Shown here piece by piece: positions 14,288 through 22,126 of a stretch of 48,118 nt of DNA. The notes under the pieces were generated by a model. It had not been told where the DNA came from. It saw only the letters and a list, made by a program, of their open reading frames with translations, and did no database searches. A program made the translations under genes and the position numbers. The number at the start of each line of letters is the position of its first letter. The first letter of the stretch is position 1. The stretch lies in NCBI GenBank assembly GCA_002404515.1, contig DHJV01000157.1:51986-100103 (forward strand). The letters run 5' to 3'. The stretch comes from Lachnospiraceae bacterium UBA4711 (GTDB lineage Bacteria > Bacillota > Clostridia > Lachnospirales > Lachnospiraceae).

Positions 14288-15898
14288 TCATGCTTCCTCA
14301 GAATGTGCAATCGCAGCGCCAACAAATCCTAAGAATAATGGATGTGCCTTGTTCGGGCGGCTCTTGAATTCCGGATGTGCCTGTGTTCCGATGAACCAAG
14401 GGTGATCTGGAAGCTCGATCATCTCTACGATATGACCATCTGGAGATAAACCGGACAGCATCATGCCGTGGTCAGTCAGTACCTTTCTGTAATCGTTATT
14501 TACCTCATAACGATGTCTGTGACGCTCGTTTATATGGTCAGTACCATATAACTGGTATGCTTTTGAACTCTTATCAAGTACACAAGGATAAGAACCGAGT
14601 CTTAATGTTCCACCCAAGTCTGTGACTCCATTCTGGTCAGGCATGATATGGATAACCTGATGGCTGGAGCTTGGGTTAAACTCGGAGCTGTTTGCGTCCG
14701 GATAACCAACAACATTTCTCATGAACTCCACAATTGTAAGCTGCATACCAAGACATAAGCCGAGGTAAGGAATTTTATTTTCGCGTGCATAGGTGATTGC
14801 TTCGATCATACCCTCGATACCACGGTCACCGAAGCCGCCCGGTACCAGGATACCGGATACATCACCTAAGATTTCTGTGACATTTTCTTTCGTTACAAGT
14901 TCAGAATCCACCCACTTGATCTCAACATCCGCGCGATGTGCTACACCGGCATGTTTGAGGGATTCTACAACAGAGATGTAAGCGTCATGCAGGCTGACGT
15001 ATTTTCCAACTAAAGCTACGCGTACCTTCTTTTGTGGGTGCTTCCAGTTGTCCACCATAGCAATCCAGTCGTCAAGATCCGGCTTCGGACATGGGATATG
15101 GAGACATTTGCAGGCTGCATCAGCAAGCTTCTCATGTTCCATAGCAAGAACAACTTCGTACAATACGTCTACGTCCAGATTCTGGATGACACATTCGCTT
15201 GGAACGTTACAGAAGCTGGCAATCTTATCTTTAATTGCTTTGTCTAACGGAAGATCGGAGCGGCAGACTAAGATATCCGGCTGGATACCGAGAGACTGGC
15301 AGGTCTTTACGCTTGCCTGTGTCGGCTTTGTCTTCAGTTCGCCGGATGATTTTAAGTAAGGAATCAGTGTGACGTGGATCATGATGCAATTCTCATGTCC
15401 GACATCCAACTGAAACTGACGAATGGCTTCCATGTACGGCTGGCTCTCGATATCACCGACAGTACCGCCGACTTCGATGATTGCAATCTCATTGTCCTTT
15501 GCGTCCGGATTGCGATAGAAACGATCTTTGATTTCGTTTGTAATATGAGGGATGATCTGAACCGTATGACCACCGAAATCGCCACGGCGCTCCTTGTTCA
15601 GAATGCTCCAGTAAACCTTTCCTGTTGTCACATTAGAACCCTTGTTCAGACTCTCATCGATAAAACGCTCATAGTGTCCAAGATCCAGATCGGTTTCTGC
15701 ACCATCATCTGTTACAAATACTTCGCCATGCTGAATCGGGTTCATGGTTCCCGGGTCCATATTGACATATGGATCAAATTTCTGGCTGATCACTTTGTAG
15801 CCGCGCGCCTTCAACAGACGTCCAAGCGATGCCGCGGTAATGCCTTTACCGAGACCGGATACAACGCCGCCAGTGACAAAAATGTACTTTACTGCCAT
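14288..15898 (-). CDS. pyrG: CTP synthase
   Basis: 536-residue enzyme that makes CTP from UTP with ATP and glutamine. The N-terminal synthase domain begins KYIFVTGGVVSGLGKGITAA (P-loop, about 4-23), with the MDPGTMNPIQHGEV block for UTP. The C-terminal class I glutaminase has GGFGDRG (about 349-355), the nucleophile Cys in YLGLCLGMQ (about 374-382) and the His-x-Glu pair in QAHPEFKSRP (near 511-520). Normal length. The ATG is preceded by GGAAAGAGGAA. It has its own promoter; the short leader shows no attenuator of the B. subtilis pyrG kind. Confidence 0.98.
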   Translation of the reverse strand: MAVKYIFVTGGVVSGLGKGITAASLGRLLKARGYKVISQKFDPYVNMDPGTMNPIQHGEVFVTDDGAETDLDLGHYERFIDESLNKGSNVTTGKVYWSILNKERRGDFGGHTVQIIPHITNEIKDRFYRNPDAKDNEIAIIEVGGTVGDIESQPYMEAIRQFQLDVGHENCIMIHVTLIPYLKSSGELKTKPTQASVKTCQSLGIQPDILVCRSDLPLDKAIKDKIASFCNVPSECVIQNLDVDVLYEVVLAMEHEKLADAACKCLHIPCPKPDLDDWIAMVDNWKHPQKKVRVALVGKYVSLHDAYISVVESLKHAGVAHRADVEIKWVDSELVTKENVTEILGDVSGILVPGGFGDRGIEGMIEAITYARENKIPYLGLCLGMQLTIVEFMRNVVGYPDANSSEFNPSSSHQVIHIMPDQNGVTDLGGTLRLGSYPCVLDKSSKAYQLYGTDHINERHRHRYEVNNDYRKVLTDHGMMLSGLSPDGHIVEMIELPDHPWFIGTQAHPEFKSRPNKAHPLFLGFVGAAIAHSEEA

Positions 15899-15965
15899 AG
15901 CTCATTCCTCTTTCCGTTTGTTTTTTATATTTTCATTCTATTTGCTTAAGAAAAATTCAAAAATC

Positions 15966-15994
15966 ATTATAAACGAAAAGGAAAACGAAGTCAA
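15966..15994 (-). promoter_or_regulatory. Promoter of pyrG
   Basis: Minus strand -35 TTGACT (15989-15994), 17-base spacer, -10 TATAAT (15966-15971), leader about 60 bases. The -35 directly abuts the stop codon of the upstream glycosyltransferase. Confidence 0.8.
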
Positions 15995-16954
15995 TTACAA
16001 ATGGTTAGAATAAAACATAAGCTGAAAGACGCGGTTATCCTTTTTGTTCTGACGGAATAAATATTTGCCGGATTTGCCCATCTTACGGTAAGACTTTACG
16101 TTCTGATATTTCGTAAGAATGTGTAAAAACTGCTTTTTTTCTTCTGGTACATTATAAATCCGCTCAAAGGCTTTTGCCTGTCTGGAGATGTGTCCGCCAT
16201 TTGTACGGCTTTGCTTCAGACGACGGAAGAATTTGGAACAGCCGGAAGGGGCTGCTGCGCCGAGTGCATTTCCTGCATGCTGGCGGTATTTGTAATGGGC
16301 GGCACTGTCGTAGTAGACTTCCCCGAAGCAGGATGCAACAAGATAAAGCCACCAGTCGTGCATGTAGATATCCTGTGGCATGCTGATCCGGATATAGGAC
16401 ATAAGAGCCTGATTAAATACAATGCTGGCGCCGCGGGCGATGTTCTCAATCAAAGCATTCCGGAAGTCCGGGATTAACTCTTTTCCTGCGGTCTGCATGG
16501 ACTCCGGAAGCAGATTCAGGGAATCGTCGGTATTCCAGGCATCACAGCAGTAAAGCAGCGGTGTGGCAAATGCACGGATCTGGGAATCGTTCTTCTTTTT
16601 CTTCGGTGATTTCGATTTGCGCATCTGTTCGAGCTTCTGGCAGGCGATGGAAAGCTTGTCCTCGTCCCACACATCATCCTGATCGGAGAGGGCGTAGAAG
16701 TCCACATCCGGATCAGATAATTCAAACAGACGGAAAAAAGAAGCGACAACACCACAGTTTTCGCCACATAAGTATTGGATATTTTCGTGGAGAGCCGCAT
16801 AGGCGCGCAGGATATCCACGGTGCCGTCCGAAGAACCGTCGTCACGGACGAACAGCTTCACGGCAACATTTTTCTGATTCAAGATACTGTCTAATTGTTC
16901 TTTCAAGTAAGCTTCGCCGTTGTAAGTGGATAGCAGAACCTGAACTGTATACAT
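15995..16954 (-). CDS. Glycosyltransferase family 2, rhamnosyltransferase-like
   Basis: 319-residue GT-A enzyme. VQVLLSTYNGEAYLKEQLDSIL (about 4-25) and VRDDGSSDGTVDIL (36-49) form the nucleotide-sugar site. FYALSDQDDVWDEDKL (about 86-101) is the DxD-type metal site in the form common to WbbL-like rhamnosyltransferases. YMHDWWLYLVAS (about 198-209) is the usual acceptor-side block. It likely adds deoxysugars to a surface polysaccharide, working at the cytoplasmic membrane face. SD AAAGGAGAC precedes the ATG. It lies 58 bases after the GT4 gene on the same strand, probably in one operon. Confidence 0.92.
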   Translation of the reverse strand: MYTVQVLLSTYNGEAYLKEQLDSILNQKNVAVKLFVRDDGSSDGTVDILRAYAALHENIQYLCGENCGVVASFFRLFELSDPDVDFYALSDQDDVWDEDKLSIACQKLEQMRKSKSPKKKKNDSQIRAFATPLLYCCDAWNTDDSLNLLPESMQTAGKELIPDFRNALIENIARGASIVFNQALMSYIRISMPQDIYMHDWWLYLVASCFGEVYYDSAAHYKYRQHAGNALGAAAPSGCSKFFRRLKQSRTNGGHISRQAKAFERIYNVPEEKKQFLHILTKYQNVKSYRKMGKSGKYLFRQNKKDNRVFQLMFYSNHL

Positions 16955-17012
16955 AATAGTCTCCTTTATAAAAACGATATTTCAAATAATATAATCTGGT
17001 CAGGCAGTTGGT

Positions 17013-18185
17013 TTACACTGATAAATCTGTGTAGATTTTTGTCATCAGCTTATGAACAAGTGAGATGTCAAAATATTTTCGGCAATTGGACTGGTTTTCC
17101 TGACCAAGTGTCTGTGCCAGTGTCGGATCATCCAGAATCTTGTTGATCTTTTGTGCATATGCATTGGCATCTTTCACAGGCAGTAAATAATGCTTGCTGA
17201 GCGTGTGTGGTTCTGCAGCAAGCAGATCCCGATCTCCGCGGATATCGGATGCAATGATTGGAAGTCCGGCTGCCATTGCCTGCATAACAGCGACAGAAAG
17301 CCCTTCCTGAAAACTTGTAAACAAGAAGAGGTCCGCACAACGGTAAAGATCCAATACATCCGTGTGGTATCCGGCAAAAAAGACGCGGTCACCAATCTGT
17401 AAATCCTGTGCAAGCTGTGCGAGTGATTCGGCGAGAGCACCTTTGCCACAGATGGCAAGGATTGCATCATCACGGTTGGACTGTGCAAATGCGCGTATTG
17501 CAGTTTCTACATTCTTTCGTGGAATCAGTTCCGCAACGGTCAGTATAATCTTCTTGTCGGATGGCAGACCAAATCGCTGGCATACATCTGTTTTATCGAC
17601 ATGGATGGAGGCGATCGCATCCGTATCTACGCCAACTCCCGGAACATAGTGAACATTTGGATGGTGAAACCGTTGTTTGGCAGCCAGATAATCTTCCTGG
17701 TTCAATGTAATCAGACAATCCGTGATGTGTGACAGCCATTTTTCTACATTATAATAAAGCAGGTAATTCTTGATACCAGCACCACGGAAAAAATGAAATC
17801 CGTGGACAAAATAGATGACCTTTGTTCCATCCTTGCGGAATTTCTTTGCGGCAAGTCTGCCGACTACACCGCCAAATGGTGTCTGTGTATGCACGATCTG
17901 GCAAGGATGGCTGCGCAAGTAACGCTTTAAAATACGAATTGATTTGAAGGTGTTACCGAACTCCGTCACTTTTCTCGGTATCGGTAAATCAATGATCTCG
18001 ATATCCTGTGCGGCTAATTCGCTGGCAAAACTACGAATCCGTTCTGCCGTGCTGGAATTTCCTTCCTGAAAATTTGCGGCAACCGAGATTGCATAGCCCA
18101 TATCCTGTAAGATGCGGATGTTATCTTTATTAAAATGATCAATCATCGACGCGGAATTCGCAATCAATAAAGCGTGTTTTTCCAT
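17013..18185 (-). CDS. Glycosyltransferase family 4
   Basis: 390-residue GT-B retaining glycosyltransferase. The N-terminal domain has IVHTQTPFGGVVGRLAAKK (about 97-115) and VIYFVHGFHFFRG (123-135). The C-terminal donor domain has ILTVAELIPRKNVETAI (about 214-230), and the nucleotide-sugar site in LFLFTSFQEGLSVAVMQAMAAGLPIIAS, whose EGLSVAVMQAMA is the EX7E motif. PGVGVDTD is also typical. It probably acts in capsule, exopolysaccharide or teichoic glycan synthesis with the next gene. The promoter upstream carries three 10-bp repeats. Confidence 0.93.
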   Translation of the reverse strand: MEKHALLIANSASMIDHFNKDNIRILQDMGYAISVAANFQEGNSSTAERIRSFASELAAQDIEIIDLPIPRKVTEFGNTFKSIRILKRYLRSHPCQIVHTQTPFGGVVGRLAAKKFRKDGTKVIYFVHGFHFFRGAGIKNYLLYYNVEKWLSHITDCLITLNQEDYLAAKQRFHHPNVHYVPGVGVDTDAIASIHVDKTDVCQRFGLPSDKKIILTVAELIPRKNVETAIRAFAQSNRDDAILAICGKGALAESLAQLAQDLQIGDRVFFAGYHTDVLDLYRCADLFLFTSFQEGLSVAVMQAMAAGLPIIASDIRGDRDLLAAEPHTLSKHYLLPVKDANAYAQKINKILDDPTLAQTLGQENQSNCRKYFDISLVHKLMTKIYTDLSV

Positions 18186-18269
18186 ATAATAATGTCCTGT
18201 TTGTATTTTTATAATCTCACTGTACCTGTATGGGAAAACGTGTGATACAGATTCCCATAACCAATATAA

Positions 18270-18298
18270 ATTATACTACAAAATGGAATTCAATACAA
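18270..18298 (-). promoter_or_regulatory. Promoter of the GT4-GT2 gene pair
   Basis: Minus strand -35 TTGTAT (18293-18298), 17-base spacer, -10 TATAAT (18270-18275). The -35 lies inside the 10-bp repeat track. Leader about 75 bases. Confidence 0.6.
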
Positions 18299-18315
18299 TT
18301 CAATACATTTCAATA
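18286..18315. repeat. Three tandem 10-bp repeats at the glycosyltransferase promoter
   Basis: Plus-strand units GAATTCAATA, CAATTCAATA, CATTTCAATA in direct succession (18286-18315). They cover the -35 and upstream region of the minus-strand promoter. They could be regulator sites one helical turn apart, or a slippage-prone track. Confidence 0.6.
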
Positions 18316-18359
18316 TAATGCACGACATCTGAATAATGTACAATGCGATGGGTTCTATA

Positions 18360-18400
18360 AAAGAAGCTGCACTTGAATTATCAGGTGCAGCTTCTTTTTG
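18360..18400. terminator. Terminator after the 18403-19227 lipoprotein gene
   Basis: AAGAAGCTGCAC and its complement pair around TTGAATTATCAG, with T-run on the plus strand and a shorter TTTTAT on the minus strand. By position it should serve the minus-strand lipoprotein. Confidence 0.75.
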
Positions 18401-18402
18401 GA

Positions 18403-19227
18403 TTATTTTGATTCTATCGAAAGATATTGCGGCAGAATCCAATTATCGGAATAAGAGGCATTGATTGCATTGGCGGTATCTTCATCCAGTTCTTTGCGTG
18501 TATCAGAGTCTGCATCGCATTGATACCAGTTTGATTCGGTATCGCTGACAGCTTCAGAAATAATGGACTGTTCCTTTTGCAGGCTGCCATTTTGTACAGT
18601 ATAGTAGTCATATTCAAATTCTGCTGCACTGTTTGCACCCATTGCCGAGATAAAGTACAGGTTATCTTCTTTCGCATACCCAACATTGAGCAGGCAGCGC
18701 TCCTGGGCGGAGATAAGTTTCTTTGCTGTGCTTCCGTCGTATGTCCAGATTTCGTAAACCGATTTGCTGGTCGTGTCTTTCGCATCACCGATAATCAATT
18801 CATCGTATCCGTCGTTGTCCATATCGATCAGTGCGGCACCGATATCATCAAAGGACAAGGCATCTGCATTTGTGACTAAAGGGCTGATATCTTCATCCAC
18901 GCATTTTCCGTAGTCCCATTTTTCGGTGATCGCGGTTCTGTATTTATCCAGTATATCTTTGTATACATCATTGAAATAATAGGCAGAGTCGTCAGTCTGT
19001 GGCTGATTGCTGTTGCCGGACTGTTCGGTAGTCACTGTTTCTTCAGCACTGCTCTCTGTTGTCTGTTCTGAGGTAGTTCCTTCGGTAGTATTTTCCGTTG
19101 TGCTATCGGTGGAAGCTTCAGTTGCCTGGGTAGTAGTTGCTTCTGGTGCCTTGGCTGTGCCACATCCGGAAAGCGCGCATGCGCTGAGTGCCACAGCCAG
19201 AGTCATAACTGAAAATTTTTTATTCAT
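18403..19227 (-). CDS. Secreted lipoprotein with Thr/Ser/Glu-rich linker and calcium-loop-like motif
   Basis: 274-residue lipoprotein of unknown function. The signal peptide ends in a lipobox LSGC (Cys22), so it is anchored outside the membrane. A low-complexity Thr/Ser/Glu linker follows (about 28-80), then a globular domain. ALIDMDNDGYDELIIGD (about 131-147) looks like an FG-GAP/VCBS-type or EF-like calcium loop (DxDxDG). Such proteins are common, poorly described surface proteins in Lachnospiraceae. It is a single gene with its own promoter and terminator. The linker probably spans the wall. Confidence 0.85.
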   Translation of the reverse strand: MNKKFSVMTLAVALSACALSGCGTAKAPEATTTQATEASTDSTTENTTEGTTSEQTTESSAEETVTTEQSGNSNQPQTDDSAYYFNDVYKDILDKYRTAITEKWDYGKCVDEDISPLVTNADALSFDDIGAALIDMDNDGYDELIIGDAKDTTSKSVYEIWTYDGSTAKKLISAQERCLLNVGYAKEDNLYFISAMGANSAAEFEYDYYTVQNGSLQKEQSIISEAVSDTESNWYQCDADSDTRKELDEDTANAINASYSDNWILPQYLSIESK

Positions 19228-19248
19228 AAGGAATCCTTCTTTCTTGGA

Positions 19249-19277
19249 ATTATATTGTTATGGCAAAAATAACACAA
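19249..19277 (-). promoter_or_regulatory. Promoter of the lipoprotein gene
   Basis: Minus strand -35 TTGTGT (19272-19277), 17-base spacer, -10 TATAAT (19249-19254), about 20 bases before the start. Confidence 0.6.
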
Positions 19278-19375
19278 AGAGGATGAGAACACAATAGCCT
19301 ATATAAATCTTAATATAATTTTAAAATATATGCAATTTTTATAAACGAATAATCTGCTTTTTCAGAAGCACAGAA

Positions 19376-19404
19376 TCGACATCCTATGATATTTGTGATA
19401 CACT
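19376..19404 (+). promoter_or_regulatory. Promoter of the LytS-type kinase operon
   Basis: -35 TCGACA (19376-19381), 17-base spacer, -10 TACACT (19399-19404), about 40 bases before the start at 19446. Confidence 0.5.
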
Positions 19405-19445
19405 TTGGCTATTGAAATGTATGACAGATGTTGGAGGATAGAAGG

Positions 19446-20756
19446 ATGTTTAACCGAACGTCATTACATATCGCTATGCTTGTGTGGGGCTGTATCTTCT
19501 CTTTGATCGCTGCACTCTGCATGTTTATGAGCAAAAATTTCGACCGGGAGAAACGCAGATGGATGATTATGATGGAATTATCCTGCGCGGTACTGTTATT
19601 GTGTGATGCACTCGCGTGGGGATACCGCGGTGTTCAGGGGGCAAATGCATTTCTGGTGTTATATTTCAGTAATTTTTGTGTGTTTGCATTCAGTGATATT
19701 CTGCTTGCAATGTATCATGGCTATCTGTGTAACTGCTTGTTCCGGGAAGATAAGAAGCTGGGGATTAAGAAACCGGTTGTTCGTATGTGGGCTGGTTGTG
19801 TGATCACCGGAATGGCAGTTTTGCTTGTGATTATATCGCAGTTTACGCATTGGTATTATTACTTTGATGATCATAATTACTATCATCGAAACAGTGGATA
19901 TTTTCTATCGCTGGCTTTGCCGGTGGTGGTGATGCTGATTGATTTTTCCATGCTGGTGCAGTACCGGAAGAAAGTTGGACGGATGCTTTTCCTGTCGCTG
20001 GTATCGTATATCATTCTCCCGTTCCTTGGAACAATCGCGCTTGCATTTTATTATGGAATCTCGCTTACAAATATCGCAATCAGTATATCCATGATTCTGA
20101 TGTTTGTCACTGCGATGGTGGAGCAGAACGAGAATCTGGCACGGAAGGAAAAAGAAGCGGCGGATATGCGGATAGCGGTGATGATGTCACAGATCGCACC
20201 ACATTTCATATACAATACACTCAATTCCATCGCGGGTTTGTGTGAGACAGACCCGGCGGAAGCGAAGGAGACGACGATTGATTTCTCGGAATATCTGCGT
20301 GGAAACTTAAATGCGTTGAGCGAGAAGAAACCGATTCCTTTTGACCGGGAGCTTGCGCATGTAAAGTATTATCTGGCAATCGAGAAAAAACGGTTTGGAG
20401 ACCGTGTGAAGGTGTGTTATGATATCCGGGAGGAAGCGTTTGTACTTCCGGCACTTACATTGCAGCCGGTTGTGGAAAATGCGGTCAAGCATGGTTTGTG
20501 CAAGAAAAAAGGCGGAGGAACCGTGACAATCCGGACGGAAAAATCAGGCGATCAGATACGCCTGACGATAGAGGATGACGGAGCGGGTTTTGATCCGAAG
20601 GAAAAGACAACCGATGATAAAATACATGTCGGACTGGAAAATGTGCGAAGAAGACTGCGGGATATGTGTGATGGATCGCTGCAGATACAGAGTGAAAAAG
20701 GAGTAGGAACGAGAGTACAGATATGCGTGCCGTTCCGGGAAGGAGAAGACGGATGA
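19446..20756 (+). CDS. Sensor histidine kinase, LytS/YehU-type (His_kinase family)
   Basis: 436-residue membrane kinase. Seven hydrophobic segments fill residues 8-223, with short loops and a Tyr/His-rich external loop (about 136-150: HWYYYFDDHNYYH). A coiled linker follows, then QIAPHFIYNTLNSIAGL (His253 is the phospho-acceptor), and an ATPase lid with LQPVVENAVKHG (N box), DDGAGFD (G1) and VGLENVRRRL (G2). The start at 19446 has GGAGG nine bases upstream; the ATG at 19428 lies before that site. Its TGA overlaps the ATG of the regulator gene (ATGA), so the two are coupled. The ligand is unknown. Confidence 0.92.
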   Translation: MFNRTSLHIAMLVWGCIFSLIAALCMFMSKNFDREKRRWMIMMELSCAVLLLCDALAWGYRGVQGANAFLVLYFSNFCVFAFSDILLAMYHGYLCNCLFREDKKLGIKKPVVRMWAGCVITGMAVLLVIISQFTHWYYYFDDHNYYHRNSGYFLSLALPVVVMLIDFSMLVQYRKKVGRMLFLSLVSYIILPFLGTIALAFYYGISLTNIAISISMILMFVTAMVEQNENLARKEKEAADMRIAVMMSQIAPHFIYNTLNSIAGLCETDPAEAKETTIDFSEYLRGNLNALSEKKPIPFDRELAHVKYYLAIEKKRFGDRVKVCYDIREEAFVLPALTLQPVVENAVKHGLCKKKGGGTVTIRTEKSGDQIRLTIEDDGAGFDPKEKTTDDKIHVGLENVRRRLRDMCDGSLQIQSEKGVGTRVQICVPFREGEDG

Positions 20757-21529
20757 GAATATTAGCAGCAGATGATGAAGCATTGGGATATAAGCAGCTG
20801 GTATCTGCCATACAGGCGGCGGCACCGGAAGCGGAGTTAAAGGCATTTCAGGAGCCGGATGAGCTGCTCATCTATGCAAAGGAGCATCCGTGCGATGTCG
20901 CTTTTTTAGATATTGAGATGGGAACATTATCCGGCGTTGAGGTGGCGAAGCAATTGAAACGCTGGTATCCGAAGGTGAATATCGTGTTTGTGACAGGGTA
21001 TAATCAATACATGGAGGATGCTATCCGGCTTCGGTCCAGTGGGTATGTCGGAAAGCCGGTAACGAAAGAGAAGATACAGGAAGAACTGGAAAATCTGCGG
21101 AATCCGGTGGAAGAAGTGAAGCGGGATGTATTAGTTGCGAAATGCTTCGGGAATTTCGATGTGTTCGTGAATGGAAAGAGCCTGAGCTTCGAGCGGAGCA
21201 AGACGCGGGAGATGCTTGCTTATCTGATTGACCGGCGGGGCAGTGCCGTGACATCCGGAGAACTCCGGGCAATACTCTGGGAGGATGCAGAGACCGACGA
21301 GAAGACAGGAGTATACCTGCAGAAGCTGAAGCGGGATCTGATCAATACCTTAAAATCGGTTGGGAAGGAATCGGTGTTCGTGACCGGCTGGAACAAATAT
21401 GCGATTGATCCGGCACAGATTTCCTGTGATTATTATGATTACTTAGATGGCAAGCCAGAGGGCATACGAGCGTACAACGGGGAATATATGACGCAGTACG
21501 ACTGGCGTGGAATTGAAGATATCAAGTAG
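20753..21529 (+). CDS. Response regulator with SARP-like (winged helix plus BTAD) output domain
   Basis: 258-residue regulator. The receiver domain (1-118) has acidic pocket Asp7/Asp8, phospho-acceptor Asp53 in AFLDIEM, Thr81 in FVTGY and Lys101 in GKPVTKE. The output (about 122-258) begins CFGNFDVFVNGKSLSFERSKTREMLAYLI, the OmpR-like winged helix of SARP/BTAD regulators, followed by a short helical part and the closing NGEYMTQYDW. It overlaps the kinase gene by four bases, its obvious partner. SARP-type proteins bind direct repeats with 11-bp spacing, and such repeats stand before the next gene. Confidence 0.9.
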   Translation: MRILAADDEALGYKQLVSAIQAAAPEAELKAFQEPDELLIYAKEHPCDVAFLDIEMGTLSGVEVAKQLKRWYPKVNIVFVTGYNQYMEDAIRLRSSGYVGKPVTKEKIQEELENLRNPVEEVKRDVLVAKCFGNFDVFVNGKSLSFERSKTREMLAYLIDRRGSAVTSGELRAILWEDAETDEKTGVYLQKLKRDLINTLKSVGKESVFVTGWNKYAIDPAQISCDYYDYLDGKPEGIRAYNGEYMTQYDWRGIEDIK

Positions 21530-21543
21530 ATGTGGAAATAGAA

Positions 21544-21586
21544 GAATAGAGACACGATAGAACGTATCGTTGTTTCTATTTTTTTT
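21544..21586 (+). terminator. Terminator after the SARP regulator
   Basis: AATAGAGACACGATA pairs with TATCGTTGTTTCTATT (wobbles) around GAACG, followed by seven T's. Confidence 0.85.
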
Positions 21587-21616
21587 ATGGATGTCATTTT
21601 TTACATATCTATTACG

Positions 21617-21652
21617 TTTGTCATATTTTTGTCATATTTGAGTTGCTATACT
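21617..21652 (+). promoter_or_regulatory. 11-bp direct repeats and -10 box before the pseudo-receiver gene
   Basis: TTTGTCATATTT occurs at 21617-21628 and again at 21628-21639, an 11-bp period. A -10 TATACT lies at 21647-21652, seven bases after the second copy. No good -35 is present, so activation is likely needed. The geometry is that described for SARP activators (repeats 11 bp apart, about 8 bp before -10). Confidence 0.6.
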
Positions 21653-21687
21653 ATAGCTATATTTTACTGACAAGGGGATGATTGCGC

Positions 21688-22047
21688 TTGAAGATAATTA
21701 TATATGACGATGACAGGAAGATGCGGCGGCGCATGGCGCGTGTCATCCGCGGGATAAATAAGGGTGCGGAAATCCATGTGTTTAAAGAGACACAGGATGC
21801 ACTTGATTATGTGGCAGAACACCAGCCGGAGGTTGCATTTATCAGCACAGAGAATGAAGACGGCAGAGGGTATTTCCTGATTAAGCGGATGAAATACTTA
21901 AGCCCACGGACGAATGTGATTGCGGTCGCGAGTGAGTACCGGTATCTGAAGGAACTGACCGAGCTGCGTGTGAGCGGCTACGTAACGGAAGGCATCACGA
22001 AGGAAACGGTGAGTGAAGAGATGGAAAACCTAAGGTATGCGGTGTGA
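21688..22047 (+). CDS. Stand-alone pseudo-receiver domain protein, paralogue of the upstream regulator
   Basis: 119-residue single receiver-like domain without output domain. It lines up without gaps with the receiver of the gene at 20753: MKIIIYDDD for MRILAADDE, RVSGYVTEGITKETV for RSSGYVGKPVTKEKI, and EEMENLR for EELENLR. The key residues are lost: Ser53 replaces the phospho-acceptor Asp53, and Glu101 replaces Lys101. It therefore cannot be phosphorylated in the normal way. The start is taken as TTG at 21688, ten bases after AAGGGG; TTG at 21682 is too close. It probably arose by duplication and may act by binding the kinase or regulator. The surface protein gene follows. Confidence 0.85.
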   Translation: MKIIIYDDDRKMRRRMARVIRGINKGAEIHVFKETQDALDYVAEHQPEVAFISTENEDGRGYFLIKRMKYLSPRTNVIAVASEYRYLKELTELRVSGYVTEGITKETVSEEMENLRYAV

Positions 22048-22126
22048 GATGAGATAGGTAACGAGTGAAGACTCGGGATAAAAGCGTGATTCGATACACG
22101 TAGTAATTTACGAAAAGGAGAATTGT

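Noticed and set aside
15374..15949. 191-residue open frame on the plus strand opposite pyrG
   Set aside because: It runs antisense to a complete CTP synthase gene with all motifs, has no ribosome site and resembles no protein; it is a shadow frame.
15899..15965. pyrG attenuator of the B. subtilis kind
   Set aside because: No G-run at the expected start and no terminator stem in the 60-base leader.
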